Counted from the stretch's first letter, positions 51,602 to 60,530 are shown. The stretch: DNA of 64,000 bases from JAAZZIT01 sp964480525 (GCA_964480525.1 CAYZOV010000005.1:1-64000), one strand, 5' to 3'. Notes: a model not told the origin generated them from the sequence alone. Program-made: numbers and translations.

Positions 51602-53080
51602 ATGATTTCAAACGATATTTATTCGGATATTGCCAGAAGAACCGACGGCGACATTTACATAGGGGTTGTGGGTCCTGTCAGAACAGGTAAATCAACCTTT
51701 ATAAAACAGTTCATGGAAAAACTTGTTATTCCGAATATTCAGTCGGATTACAGGCGTGAACGTGCTGTTGACGAATTGCCACAATGTGCGGCAGGCAAAA
51801 CAATTATGACAACCGAACCTAAATTTATCCCCGAAGAAGCTGTTGAAGTATGTCTTGAAAACGGCGGTAAATTTAACGTCAGAATGATTGACTGCGTAGG
51901 ATATATTATTCCGAGCAGTATCGGTTATTTTGAAAACGAAGCACCGAGAATGGTTGTTACACCGTGGTTTGACAGCGAAGTCCCGTTTAATATGGCTGCG
52001 GAAGTCGGCACACAAAAGGTTATTACAGAACATTCAACAATCGGATTGGTTGTTACAACCGACGGAAGTATTACGGATTTGCCACGAGAAGAATACGAAG
52101 AATCAGAAGAACGTGTAATCAACGAACTTAGAAAAATCAACAAACCTTTTGTCGTTTTGCTTAACTGCGTATATCCCGAAGCGGAAGAATCACAAGAGCT
52201 TGCACAGAGTTTGAGCGAAAAATACCAAACTCCGGTTATTGCAATAAACTGTCTTGAATTAACCGACGATACGATAAAAGAGATTTTGCAACAGATTCTT
52301 TACGCATTTCCTGTAAAAGAAATAAGCGTTGAAATGCCTAAATGGATTGCCTGTCTTGAAAAAGGTCATTGGCTTAAAGAAAGCATTTATTCCGTTATAA
52401 AAGAAAGCGCTTGCAATATTACACATTTGCGTGAAATTGAAAATCTATGCAACGACATAAAATCAAGCGAATATGTAATAAACAGCTCTATTTCTTCAAT
52501 AGACTTGGGAAAAGGCAGCGCTTATATCAGAGTTGACGTTTCGCAAAGTCTGTTCTTTAAGATTTTGGGTGAAACAACAGGTCTTGAAATTGAAAACGAA
52601 AGCGATTTGTTACCGCAGATTCAGGAACTTATCGGTATTAAATCTAAATATGAAAAAATTGCCACCGCTCTGGACGAAGTGGAAGCGACAGGTTACGGAA
52701 TTGTTATGCCAAACGCCGACGAACTAAAACTTGACGAGCCGGAAATAATCAAACAAGGCGGAAAATACGGCGTAAAACTAAAAGCGACCGCACCGTCAAT
52801 TCATCTTATTAAAACCAATATTACCACCGAAATTTCGCCGATTGTGGGTTCTGAAAGACAGTCGGAAGAATTGGTTTTGTATTTGCTTAACGATTTTGAA
52901 GAAAGCCCTGAAAAAATATGGGAATCAAACATTTTCGGAAAATCACTTCACGAACTGGTGAACGAGGGTTTGCACAACAAACTTTTCAAAATGCCGCCTG
53001 ACGCAAGAATGAAAATGCAGGAAACTATCGAACGTATTATCAACGAGGGCTGTTCGGGTCTTATATGCCTTATTCTTTAA
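51602..53080 (+). CDS. spoIVA: Stage IV sporulation protein A
   Basis: 492 residues, a coat-basement ATPase that polymerises on the forespore. It begins ISNDIYSDIARRTDGDIYIG, with Walker A GPVRTGKST and the SpoIVA-typical FMEKLVIPNI and DELPQCAAGKTIMTTEP. The C-terminal half carries KMPPDARMKMQETIERIINE, then the end GCSGLICLIL, typical of the family. It starts 15 nt after sipL with an AGGAGG site. Confidence 0.97.
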   Translation: MISNDIYSDIARRTDGDIYIGVVGPVRTGKSTFIKQFMEKLVIPNIQSDYRRERAVDELPQCAAGKTIMTTEPKFIPEEAVEVCLENGGKFNVRMIDCVGYIIPSSIGYFENEAPRMVVTPWFDSEVPFNMAAEVGTQKVITEHSTIGLVVTTDGSITDLPREEYEESEERVINELRKINKPFVVLLNCVYPEAEESQELAQSLSEKYQTPVIAINCLELTDDTIKEILQQILYAFPVKEISVEMPKWIACLEKGHWLKESIYSVIKESACNITHLREIENLCNDIKSSEYVINSSISSIDLGKGSAYIRVDVSQSLFFKILGETTGLEIENESDLLPQIQELIGIKSKYEKIATALDEVEATGYGIVMPNADELKLDEPEIIKQGGKYGVKLKATAPSIHLIKTNITTEISPIVGSERQSEELVLYLLNDFEESPEKIWESNIFGKSLHELVNEGLHNKLFKMPPDARMKMQETIERIINEGCSGLICLIL

Positions 53081-53084
53081 GAAA

Positions 53085-53122
53085 AAAACTCCGATAAAAG
53101 CACACGCTTTCATCGGAGTTTT
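53085..53122. terminator. Bidirectional terminator
   Basis: AAAACTCCGATAAAAGC pairs with GCTTTCATCGGAGTTTT (one mismatch) around ACAC, serving spoIVA on one side and the surface protein on the other. Confidence 0.88.
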
Positions 53123-53125
53123 GTA

Positions 53126-56100
53126 TTATCTGTTTGTTTTCTTTTTCTTATCCCAAATTCCAACGCCGATTGTTCCGCAAGTAGTAATTGCAAGCAAAAT
53201 CCACAATAATGTATGGCTGTTGCCTGTGTTCGGAACTTCGTCCTTATCGACAGGTTTTTCAAGTTTTTGAATAATTGTGTCTGCAAGAGTTATTTCGTTT
53301 TCGCCGTTTTCATCAGAATAATATTTTCCGCAATCTTCGCAGAACCAGTATTCTGTGTTGCCCTCATTTTCGGTTGTAGCTTCTACTTTTTCAACGTGTT
53401 TAAGTCCGCTTGCGTGGTTTGTCGGGTCAAGTTCGCCGTATTCGTCGCCACAGATTTCACAAACTGCCTTGTCTGTGCAGGTTGCTGTACCGCCTGTGTG
53501 GTCGGAAATAATTGTAATTTCCTTGTTTGATGAATAATCAAAACCGTCAGCGGTTTTTGCGTAAACGCTAAGCTTAAACGAATTTTCATTTTCAATTAAA
53601 TCAGGTGAAATTGTAATTGTGTAAACGCCGTTTTCGTAAACAGGCGTTAAACCGCTGTCGCCCTTTAATTCAAAATCATAACCGTAAACAACATCTGTCG
53701 AACCGTCAGGAAGTGTAAACGTAAATGTCCAGTCGTGACCTTGACAAACGGTATCGTTTCCGTTAATTATAATCTGCGGAACGTCGGATTTTTCGGTTTC
53801 AAGTCCGCAAACTGTACATTTCTGCCAATACTGACCGTTTTCGTTCTGCCATTGATAATCATGCAAGCAAGGGGTATCACATTCTGTACAAACGCCGTTT
53901 TCCCATTCATGGTTTTCAATTTCAACAATTGTTTTTCCACAGCAATCCCAGAGTTGTTCATGTCTGTTAGGTGTAATATTCCAACCCTTATCGCCTGTAT
54001 GGTTGTTTGCGTCAAGTTCGCCATATTCTTCGCCACAGATTTCGCAAATTGCCTTGTCTGTGCAAGTTGCTTCTCCGCCTGTGTGGTTGCCTTGTATTTC
54101 TACAATTTTTTCATCGATAAACGGATATCCGTCTTTGGTATTTGCACCGGCAGTTACAGAAAATGTTGTAACGCCATTTTCAAAAACAAAATCAATGATT
54201 TCATGATTTAAAGTACAACTATATACACCATTACCCAAATATGTTGTATTAAGCTCAATTTCGTAAATTGAACTTATAAATGCATTACCCACATTATCAA
54301 CTTCCTCCGAAAATGTAAAGGTGAAAGTGTAGTCCTGGGTTTTACAAACCTTATCCGCACCGATTATTGTAATTTCCGGAATATCCTTTTTAGCGGTTTC
54401 AAGTCCGCAAACAGAACATCTCTGCCAATACTGACCGTTTTCGCTATGCCAATTGTAGTCGTGTACACATGGGTACTCACATTCTTTACAAATGCCGTTT
54501 TCCCATTCGTGGTTTTCAAGGGAAACTGTTACTTTACCACAACAATTCCACTTTTGTTCGTGCCGGGTTGCGTTTTTGGTTGTCCAAACAAGTTTGCCTG
54601 AATGGGTTGTCGGGTCAAGGTCGCCATATTCTTCGCCACAAATTTCACAAACTGCCTTATCTGTGCAAGTTGCTTCACCGCCTGTGCATTGTGAAGAAGT
54701 TTCACCGCAGAAGTCACATTTGTGGTCAGACGGATTTACGTCTTTGTGTCCTGCACATGACCATTTAGCTGTCAGGGTCATATTATCCATAACAGAATCA
54801 TTAAAATTCCATTTGTTTTCGCCGTTATACCAACCCTCAAAATTAAAGTTTTCCTTTGTCGGGGCGCTGACGCTTGCAAGCTTTTGTCCTTTAAGAACCT
54901 TTTGCGTTGCAACAGCCGAACCGCCGTTTGAATCAAACGTAACAGTCAGCTTTGCTTTATCCTCAACTATAGTTCCCATTCCACTTTGACCCATAATTAC
55001 ATTTCCATAGAAAGTGGTATAATCGGTTGCGTCATCTGAACGTGTGATTGTTCCGAAATTGAATACATCATCATCAATAACACCTCCATTTGCATAAATC
55101 GTTCCAAAAACAAATACGCCAATGTTATTCCCGCCAGGTAAGTCAGATATATTATCAGATATTGTACCGCCGTTCATGTACATATTTGCATTTTCGCCTA
55201 TATAAACTGCTCCGCCAGCGTCAGTTGATTTACAGCCTATGATAGAACCTCCGTTAAAATAGAATATGGAATTATCCGCTTTAACGTTTATTGCACCGGT
55301 TACAGCTCCCTGACAACCTACAATACTACCGCCGTTCATTGTAAACTTTCCAAAAGAAATAACTATGACGCCATCACGCCCCTGGTTTGAGCGTGACGAA
55401 CAATCAAATCCCGTAATAACGCCTCCGTTAACTGTTTTAATTCCGTTTTCTTCATCAAGCACCCACACACCGTCACCATTTGGTGTGAATTTATGTGTTG
55501 CATTAGGATTGCTGTCAAGCAATGTTAAATTACAACCACTATCAACAGTAATTGCAGCACTACTTGCGAATACACCACTTAAATCCATAACATGACCATT
55601 TAAATCAATAATGAAGTCACGATGTAATAATAAGCTAAAATACTCATCACACAGTATATCAGACGTCAAAATAACACCGCCATAGCCGTTGTTGTTGGCA
55701 TTTACAATCTCGTATCCGTGTTTTACGCCGAGAATGATAGAATCAGTATTTGATATAACACTAAGTCCCGAAACTTCTGAAATACCATTTAAAAATGTAC
55801 CGCCTGCGATAGTACCTGTTTGGTTATCCCAAGGCGAATTAGGAGAAGGTTTTTGATATCCATTTGTTACTGTTCCTTCAAATCTACCGCCACTTATTGT
55901 TCCTGAACAAGGATAATCATAAAAACTTTGATTAAAAAAGCTATTATAAACATCATTTGCAAAGTTTCCCCATTTAATTGTACCGCCATTGTAAACACAA
56001 CCTTCAAATGATGTGGCTGTTGTAATATTCTCATCACTTCTGGTGATTTCACCGTTTATATTTACAACATCACCTGATATTTTTCCGTCGTGAGCATACA

Positions 56101-56623
56101 ATGTACCACCTTTTATATTAACAATACCGTCAATTGTACCGCCTGTGAGAGCCATTGTTGCACCTCTGGCTATATATATAGCTGTTAAATTATTTTCTGA
56201 ACGTATATTACCGCTTTTAAAAGTAAACGAACTTCCGGAGTTAACCTCGATTATTCCACCAAATGTATCTAAAGCACCAGTAATCAAACCAGACCCACTA
56301 TCCCGAATAGTTAAATTTCCGTTAGTGGAAGAATCACCTATCGCAATAACATTAAGGAAATTGGGATTTTTAAGAATATGACCATTTATATCCAAGTTTA
56401 CATATCCCTTGACAGTAATTACTCTGTCAATGTCGATGTCCTCGTCAAGATAAAAATAAGTCATCTCGCTCTCTGTACTGCCACCTGTCAAAACATATGA
56501 ATTGTTTTGCAGATATGTTTTTGTAAGCGCTATGCTGTTTTGTGTCTGCGCAATAACCGTCGTCGGAACGAGGGTCAGCACCATACAGATTGTGAGCAGT
56601 ATGCTCAAAAATCGTTTTTTCAT
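53126..56623 (-). CDS. Large cell-surface protein with beta-helix, InlB-type repeat and CxxC repeats
   Basis: 1165 residues from the ATG at 56623 (AGGAGG 6 nt before). Order: signal peptide (about 1-26); a long Gly/Thr-rich region (about 40-555) of short GGxIxG-like repeats resembling a right-handed beta-helix (GGTIDGIVNIKGGTLYA); one InlB/Listeria-Bacteroides B-repeat (about 558-621, VTFDSNGGSAVATQ ... FEGWYNG ... LTAKW); three repeats with CTDKAVCEICGEEYG; and a sortase-like end VPNTG (1130-1134), a hydrophobic helix and KKKKTNR. It is probably wall-attached. Ligand unknown. Confidence 0.85.
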   Translation of the reverse strand: MKKRFLSILLTICMVLTLVPTTVIAQTQNSIALTKTYLQNNSYVLTGGSTESEMTYFYLDEDIDIDRVITVKGYVNLDINGHILKNPNFLNVIAIGDSSTNGNLTIRDSGSGLITGALDTFGGIIEVNSGSSFTFKSGNIRSENNLTAIYIARGATMALTGGTIDGIVNIKGGTLYAHDGKISGDVVNINGEITRSDENITTATSFEGCVYNGGTIKWGNFANDVYNSFFNQSFYDYPCSGTISGGRFEGTVTNGYQKPSPNSPWDNQTGTIAGGTFLNGISEVSGLSVISNTDSIILGVKHGYEIVNANNNGYGGVILTSDILCDEYFSLLLHRDFIIDLNGHVMDLSGVFASSAAITVDSGCNLTLLDSNPNATHKFTPNGDGVWVLDEENGIKTVNGGVITGFDCSSRSNQGRDGVIVISFGKFTMNGGSIVGCQGAVTGAINVKADNSIFYFNGGSIIGCKSTDAGGAVYIGENANMYMNGGTISDNISDLPGGNNIGVFVFGTIYANGGVIDDDVFNFGTITRSDDATDYTTFYGNVIMGQSGMGTIVEDKAKLTVTFDSNGGSAVATQKVLKGQKLASVSAPTKENFNFEGWYNGENKWNFNDSVMDNMTLTAKWSCAGHKDVNPSDHKCDFCGETSSQCTGGEATCTDKAVCEICGEEYGDLDPTTHSGKLVWTTKNATRHEQKWNCCGKVTVSLENHEWENGICKECEYPCVHDYNWHSENGQYWQRCSVCGLETAKKDIPEITIIGADKVCKTQDYTFTFTFSEEVDNVGNAFISSIYEIELNTTYLGNGVYSCTLNHEIIDFVFENGVTTFSVTAGANTKDGYPFIDEKIVEIQGNHTGGEATCTDKAICEICGEEYGELDANNHTGDKGWNITPNRHEQLWDCCGKTIVEIENHEWENGVCTECDTPCLHDYQWQNENGQYWQKCTVCGLETEKSDVPQIIINGNDTVCQGHDWTFTFTLPDGSTDVVYGYDFELKGDSGLTPVYENGVYTITISPDLIENENSFKLSVYAKTADGFDYSSNKEITIISDHTGGTATCTDKAVCEICGDEYGELDPTNHASGLKHVEKVEATTENEGNTEYWFCEDCGKYYSDENGENEITLADTIIQKLEKPVDKDEVPNTGNSHTLLWILLAITTCGTIGVGIWDKKKKTNR
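53290..54682 (-). repeat. Three CTDKA/CEICG protein repeats in the surface protein
   Basis: Approximate blocks at 54083-54682, 53497-54082 and 53290-53497 (last one partial). Each begins GG(E/T)ATCTDKA(V/I)CEICG(E/D)EYG(D/E)LD; the first two also share HEWENGxCxEC, YWQxCxVCGLET and a beta-domain with TFTFT. Nucleotide similarity is strong, so recombination between blocks is possible. Confidence 0.8.
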
Positions 56624-56717
56624 ACAATACCTCCTGTATTCGTTAAATTTACCGAAAAATCGGCTGTTTTTTAGTTTAAATTCAAAACGCAATTTAAACG
56701 TCTGTTAAGTTAATCTT

Positions 56718-56746
56718 ATTTTACCATATTTTTCAATAGAAGTCAA
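56718..56746 (-). promoter_or_regulatory. Promoter of the surface protein gene
   Basis: On the minus strand TTGACT (56741-56746), 17 nt, TAAAAT (56718-56723), 95 nt before the ATG. Confidence 0.65.
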
Positions 56747-56785
56747 TAGTAATTTAATAATAAACACAAATATTTATAAAAAAGT

Positions 56786-56812
56786 AAAGCCCAGTCTTAA
56801 AGACAAGGCTTT
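56786..56812 (-). terminator. Weak terminator of the PII-like gene
   Basis: AAAGCC (56786-56791) pairs with GGCTTT (56807-56812), with an inner GTCTT/AAGAC hairpin; the minus-strand tail is ACTTTTTT. Confidence 0.55.
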
Positions 56813-56861
56813 CATAAATCTTTATTATGTCCGAAGATAATTATGCTTCAAACATTTTTAA

Positions 56862-57194
56862 TTAAATTCCCTCTGAAAAAGTTATCGGCACGCCGAACAT
56901 TACGCCTGCGTTTGGCACGTTAAAGTCGCCTACAACATTTTTAACGGTTTCTCTGACGGTTTGCACCATATCATCGTTTACAGCCATAATAATTGTCTTG
57001 CTTTCGTTAGGGTTTTCTTTATTTAAAATCTGTTTTAATAAATCCAAAGTTTGAACGTTTTCCGATTTATAAAGGTACTTTGCCATTCCCTCGCTGTCAA
57101 GAACAGTTGCGCCCTTAACGCCTGCGTTTGCAAGTTCAACCATAAGCTGGTCTGTCAAATTAACGTGTTTAATTATTACATAAATTAACTGCAT
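56862..57194 (-). CDS. PII-like signalling protein
   Basis: 110 residues, resembling the GlnB/PII ferredoxin-like fold: MQLIYVIIKHVNLTDQLMVE, then LANAGVKGATVLDSEGMAKY, and C-terminal MAVNDDMVQTVRETVKNVVG and VMFGVPI. It lacks the Tyr51 T-loop of classical GlnB, so it is a PII-like protein of unknown ligand. The ATG at 57194 has GGAGG 6 nt before it. It lies 26 nt after prmA and is probably cotranscribed with it. Confidence 0.7.
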   Translation of the reverse strand: MQLIYVIIKHVNLTDQLMVELANAGVKGATVLDSEGMAKYLYKSENVQTLDLLKQILNKENPNESKTIIMAVNDDMVQTVRETVKNVVGDFNVPNAGVMFGVPITFSEGI

Positions 57195-57220
57195 ATTTTT
57201 CCTCCTTTTTTCAAATACGG

Positions 57221-58186
57221 TTACGCCCTGAACGAAGCCGCAACCCAATCTTCCTTTTCTCTGACTTCTAAAAGTTCAAAACCCTCCCCGACAATGCCGT
57301 TTATAACATCGTCTTTGCGTTGGTCGATAATTCCCGACACAACGAGAGTTCCGTGTTCTTTCAAAAAGCCTTTGAAATAAGGGGTCATTGCTTTCAAAAC
57401 GTCTGCAACAATATTTGCGCAAACAAAATCATAATCTTTTCCTATTTTTTCTCTTAAAATTTCATCACATATAACGTTGCCACATTCAGCCGTATACTTT
57501 TCCGTGGAAATTCCGTTTTTATCGGCATTTTCTTTTGCAATTTTTACTGCGTTTTCTTCAATGTCAACTGCATAAGCGCTGTCTGCACCCAAAAGAATAC
57601 CGCCGATAGATAAAATTCCGCTTCCGCAACCTAAATCAAGCATTTTGTCGCCGTCGCCCAGATATTTTTCGATAAGTTCTAAGCAAAGTTGGGTCGTGTT
57701 ATGCTGACCTGTACCGAAACTTGACGCAGGGTCAATCTCCAAAATTTTTCTTGTTTCGTTTTCCGAAACCTTTTCCCAGCTTGGTTTAATAAGAAGCTTG
57801 TTTCCAACTGTTAGTGGTTTAAAGTATTGTTTCCAGTTGTTTGCCCAATCTTCCTCCTTTACATTTGAAATTTCATATTCAAGTCTACCCCAAACTGAAT
57901 TAACATCTCTTGATTTTAATGCCAAAAGTTCAGTTTTTATAGCATTAAAATTTTCCATACCCTGTGCATTTTCAGGCAAATACACGGTTACGGTTGTTTC
58001 ACAGTCTTTAAGACCCATAAGGTCGTCGTCTATGTAATCCCAATTCATTTCTTTGTTTTCAAGAAATTCCTTAAAATCGTTGCTGTCCTTTATAGCAAAA
58101 CCGTTTACACCCATTCCGAGAAGCGTTCCGCAAACAATATCAACACCCTCTGTGGTTGTAAAAATATTCATTTCTACCCAGTTCAT
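57221..58186 (-). CDS. prmA: Ribosomal protein L11 methyltransferase
   Basis: 321 residues. Begins MNWVEMNIFTTTEGVDIVCG; an N-terminal substrate domain is followed by a SAM methyltransferase with ILEIDPASSFGTGQHNTTQL, LDLGCGSGILSI and VCANIVADVL, all standard for PrmA. It trimethylates lysines of ribosomal protein L11. AAGGAG lies 6 nt before the ATG. Confidence 0.96.
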   Translation of the reverse strand: MNWVEMNIFTTTEGVDIVCGTLLGMGVNGFAIKDSNDFKEFLENKEMNWDYIDDDLMGLKDCETTVTVYLPENAQGMENFNAIKTELLALKSRDVNSVWGRLEYEISNVKEEDWANNWKQYFKPLTVGNKLLIKPSWEKVSENETRKILEIDPASSFGTGQHNTTQLCLELIEKYLGDGDKMLDLGCGSGILSIGGILLGADSAYAVDIEENAVKIAKENADKNGISTEKYTAECGNVICDEILREKIGKDYDFVCANIVADVLKAMTPYFKGFLKEHGTLVVSGIIDQRKDDVINGIVGEGFELLEVREKEDWVAASFRA

Positions 58187-58221
58187 AGCTTTCTCCTTGT
58201 CAAAATTAAGTATTAAATTGT

Positions 58222-58250
58222 ATTATAACACATTTTCCAAAGTATTGCAA
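58222..58250 (-). promoter_or_regulatory. Promoter of prmA
   Basis: On the minus strand TTGCAA (58245-58250), 17 nt, TATAAT (58222-58227), 36 nt before the ATG. Confidence 0.65.
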
Positions 58251-58321
58251 ATGTTTTCAAGAAAAATTCGTAAAATATTAAACATCTAATTCATGTTATT
58301 TAATAAAATTTCTTAAACAAA

Positions 58322-58349
58322 AACGAGTGGTCTTTTGCAAAACCACTCG
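58322..58349 (-). terminator. Terminator of the zinc-ribbon/lipoprotein operon
   Basis: CGAGTGGT (58324-58331) and ACCACTCG (58342-58349) form a stem followed on the minus strand by TTTTTG. Confidence 0.85.
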
Positions 58350-58356
58350 CTGATAG

Positions 58357-59007
58357 TTATTTAAACATTTCTTTTGTTTTCTTTGAAATCTTAAACATAA
58401 ACACCAGAGCCACAATTGTCATAATTACACTTAACCAGCCGATAAACGTTATTCCACCCGAATAAGAATATTCTCTTCCATAAGAATCTTTGTTTTGTTT
58501 AATCGTATCATAGGTTCCAAAAATCACAAATGCATATACCAAAAGATTGTAAATCATAAGAATTTTACCGAGAATCAAACGCTTACGGTTGTTAATTTGT
58601 TTTTTAATCACGGGCATTATGCAAAAAACAATTGACAGCAAAAACAATATTATGAAAATTACCGAACCAATAGAACTTGAAAAGAGTTCGTCTGACGCAT
58701 TGTTCATTACTTCATAAATACTGTATTTTTCCAATCTTCTAAATATTGAAGCCCTTTGAGTTAAGTTTACAAACGTAAAAAATCTAAAAATAAATACCAA
58801 CAACTGCAAACCTGCTGTAATGCAAAAAAGTTTAACAAGGTCTTTGTCTATATTTACGGGAGCATTTGCATTAACATTATTTACGACGGTAGGGTTTTGA
58901 ATAATACTTTTAGCGACGGGTGTTTGCTGTTTTGCTGTTGGCGTTCCGCATTTGGCACAGAATTTTGCATTATCGGATACTTGCGAACCGCAGTTTTTAC
59001 AATACAT
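58357..59007 (-). CDS. Zinc-ribbon multi-pass membrane protein
   Basis: 216 residues. An N-terminal zinc ribbon (CKNCGSQVSDNAKFCAKC), a polar linker, then four membrane helices (about 55-75, 112-132, 143-165 and 180-208). This architecture is frequent in Clostridia and unassigned; the ribbon faces the cytoplasm. It follows the lipoprotein gene by 14 nt. Confidence 0.75.
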   Translation of the reverse strand: MYCKNCGSQVSDNAKFCAKCGTPTAKQQTPVAKSIIQNPTVVNNVNANAPVNIDKDLVKLFCITAGLQLLVFIFRFFTFVNLTQRASIFRRLEKYSIYEVMNNASDELFSSSIGSVIFIILFLLSIVFCIMPVIKKQINNRKRLILGKILMIYNLLVYAFVIFGTYDTIKQNKDSYGREYSYSGGITFIGWLSVIMTIVALVFMFKISKKTKEMFK

Positions 59008-59021
59008 AATTATTACCTCAC

Positions 59022-60227
59022 TTATTCATTTTCAGTTTGAACCTTAGAAACATTATACCAATCGCCGTCAATTGTAACAGTTACAAGAACACAATTTTCA
59101 AGACTTACACCGGAATCACTAAACTTAAAATCGTATGAATCCGAAGATTCATAACCCCATTTAAGTGTTCCGTTAGGATATTTAATAATGTTCACCGTGG
59201 AAATATTTGTCCAATATGTAACCTTGTCAGAATTGCGGTCTGTATAACTAATGGAATAAATAAAAGAAAGCTTGTTGTACGGAGCATTGCAATTGTGGTA
59301 TTCCGACTTTTTAATAAGTTTCAGAGTTGACAAATATGTTTCACACGGGGTAATTTTGTCAACAGAAGAAAGCCCCTTTATATTATTATCAAACAAGTAA
59401 ACATACAACGAACCACTTGCTCTATTCGACAATGCTTGCGCAATTTCCGTATTTATTGTATCGGTTAGTTCTTGATACATCATGGTCAGGTCTACGCCGT
59501 CTAGGCTTTCGATATATTCAGGTTGATTTTCCACAGGATATTTTGCCTGTTGGTCAAGAATAATCATATTCATATTTTCCGCTTCTTCCGAAAGCGTCGC
59601 AGTTACAACAAAATATTCACCGTTTGAATAATCTTCTTTGTCAAGCGTGTATGTTACATACAACTGTGCTTCTTCGCTGCAAGCGGCGTTATTCAAAGTT
59701 ATTTTGCAATAAGGCGAAATTCCTGATATTTCATAATTTAATCCCTTAAATGGGTCAATTACAGTTTTGTCGCTGTAATTATTGTGTACGGTATCATTTA
59801 CGGAAGAATCTTCCGTGTGTGTAGGGGTATCGTTTGTTGTAGGCGCTGTTGTATCGGACATTGAAGAATTATCGGTTTCGGATTTTTCAGACGACGGCGG
59901 AGAATCCTTATAATAATTACCTACATAACCCATATAATCAAGCGTAACAAATTCGCCGTATTCGTCCTCGTCAACGTAGGTTTCGCATGATTCACCGTAA
60001 AAATCCAAAAACTCTATGGTTTCACCGTCATCAAGGATTTTCCAAGTACCCGTACCGTACATTCCCTCAATTTTCCAAGTTCCGTCAGACCGTATGTCCA
60101 AACATTTTTCTTCGTCTTTGTACCACTTACCCACCAAATCATCTTCAACGTCCGAACAAGCACTAAGCGAAACGATAAGAATAATCGGTAAAAGTAGCAT
60201 ACAAAACAGTTTTGTGAGCTTTTTCAT
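59022..60227 (-). CDS. Lipoprotein with N-terminal lipocalin-like domain
   Basis: 401 residues: signal peptide with lipobox LSAC (Cys24), a small beta domain of the kind seen in many DUF5640-like lipoproteins (LVGKWYKDEEKCLDIRSDG, GTGTWKILDDGETIEFL), a Ser/Thr/Asp-rich linker (about 112-150), then a domain I do not recognise. Function unknown. The ATG at 60227 has AGGAGG 8 nt before it; this site lies directly behind the terminator of the structured RNA upstream, so the gene depends on read-through or its own weak start. Confidence 0.7.
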   Translation of the reverse strand: MKKLTKLFCMLLLPIILIVSLSACSDVEDDLVGKWYKDEEKCLDIRSDGTWKIEGMYGTGTWKILDDGETIEFLDFYGESCETYVDEDEYGEFVTLDYMGYVGNYYKDSPPSSEKSETDNSSMSDTTAPTTNDTPTHTEDSSVNDTVHNNYSDKTVIDPFKGLNYEISGISPYCKITLNNAACSEEAQLYVTYTLDKEDYSNGEYFVVTATLSEEAENMNMIILDQQAKYPVENQPEYIESLDGVDLTMMYQELTDTINTEIAQALSNRASGSLYVYLFDNNIKGLSSVDKITPCETYLSTLKLIKKSEYHNCNAPYNKLSFIYSISYTDRNSDKVTYWTNISTVNIIKYPNGTLKWGYESSDSYDFKFSDSGVSLENCVLVTVTIDGDWYNVSKVQTENE

Positions 60228-60242
60228 GATTTTTCCCTCCTA

Positions 60243-60278
60243 AATAAAAAAGTGTGAGCAACCGAAGTCACTCACACT
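60243..60278 (-). terminator. Terminator of the structured RNA
   Basis: AGTGTGAG and CTCACACT form an 8-bp stem (60251-60258 with 60271-60278), extended by a TTCG-type tetraloop hairpin, followed on the minus strand by TTTTTTATTTA. It ends the RNA just before the Shine-Dalgarno of the lipoprotein gene. Confidence 0.9.
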
Positions 60279-60462
60279 GAAAATTGCAAACTCCGATTGC
60301 TGCTACACAAAACCTGAAATACATAGGACAAAGTATCCACACATACTATCGGTTGGAATTTGCATTTTTACCAAATTCAAAAAATAGTATGTGCAAAAAA
60401 GGATACAGTAATTCCATAAAAAAATACCATGCCCCTAACTGCGTATTCGGTTTTGTGTAGCA
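60244..60462 (-). ncRNA. Structured non-coding RNA, candidate 6S RNA
   Basis: An autonomous transcription unit of about 220 nt: consensus promoter (60468-60496), then TGCTACACAAAACC (60449-60462) which pairs perfectly over 14 bp with GGTTTTGTGTAGCA (60301-60314). Inside lies a large asymmetric bubble (about 42 and 18 nt), a 6-bp stem GTATCC/GGATAC, a 10-bp stem CACATACTAT/ATAGTATGTG, and a 6-bp apical stem. The transcript then runs into the TTCG terminator. A rod with a closing stem, an internal bubble and a long apical arm is the 6S RNA plan, which binds sigma-A RNA polymerase. No open reading frame fits. The 6S identity is inference from fold and size; a cis-acting leader of the lipoprotein gene is the main alternative. 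Besides this RNA, 60279-60577 holds only its promoter and the cadA terminator. Confidence 0.6.
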
Positions 60463-60467
60463 ATTTT

Positions 60468-60496
60468 AGTGTAGCACATTTATACAAATTTGTCAA
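60468..60496 (-). promoter_or_regulatory. Promoter of the structured RNA
   Basis: On the minus strand TTGACA (60491-60496), exactly 17 nt, TACACT (60468-60473). The predicted start falls at about 60461, the first base of the closing stem. Confidence 0.85.
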
Positions 60497-60530
60497 TAGC
60501 TTATGCGTAAAAAATGTAAAAAACATAAAA

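Noticed and set aside
53290..54682. CRISPR-like array
   Set aside because: The repeats are long, coding and in frame within the surface protein; no short regularly spaced repeats occur anywhere in the window.
60244..60462. T-box, SRP RNA or RNase P RNA as identity of the structured RNA
   Set aside because: None of their conserved cores (T-box AGGGUGG bulge, SRP GGAA tetraloop domain, RNase P GAGGAAAGUC) is present.
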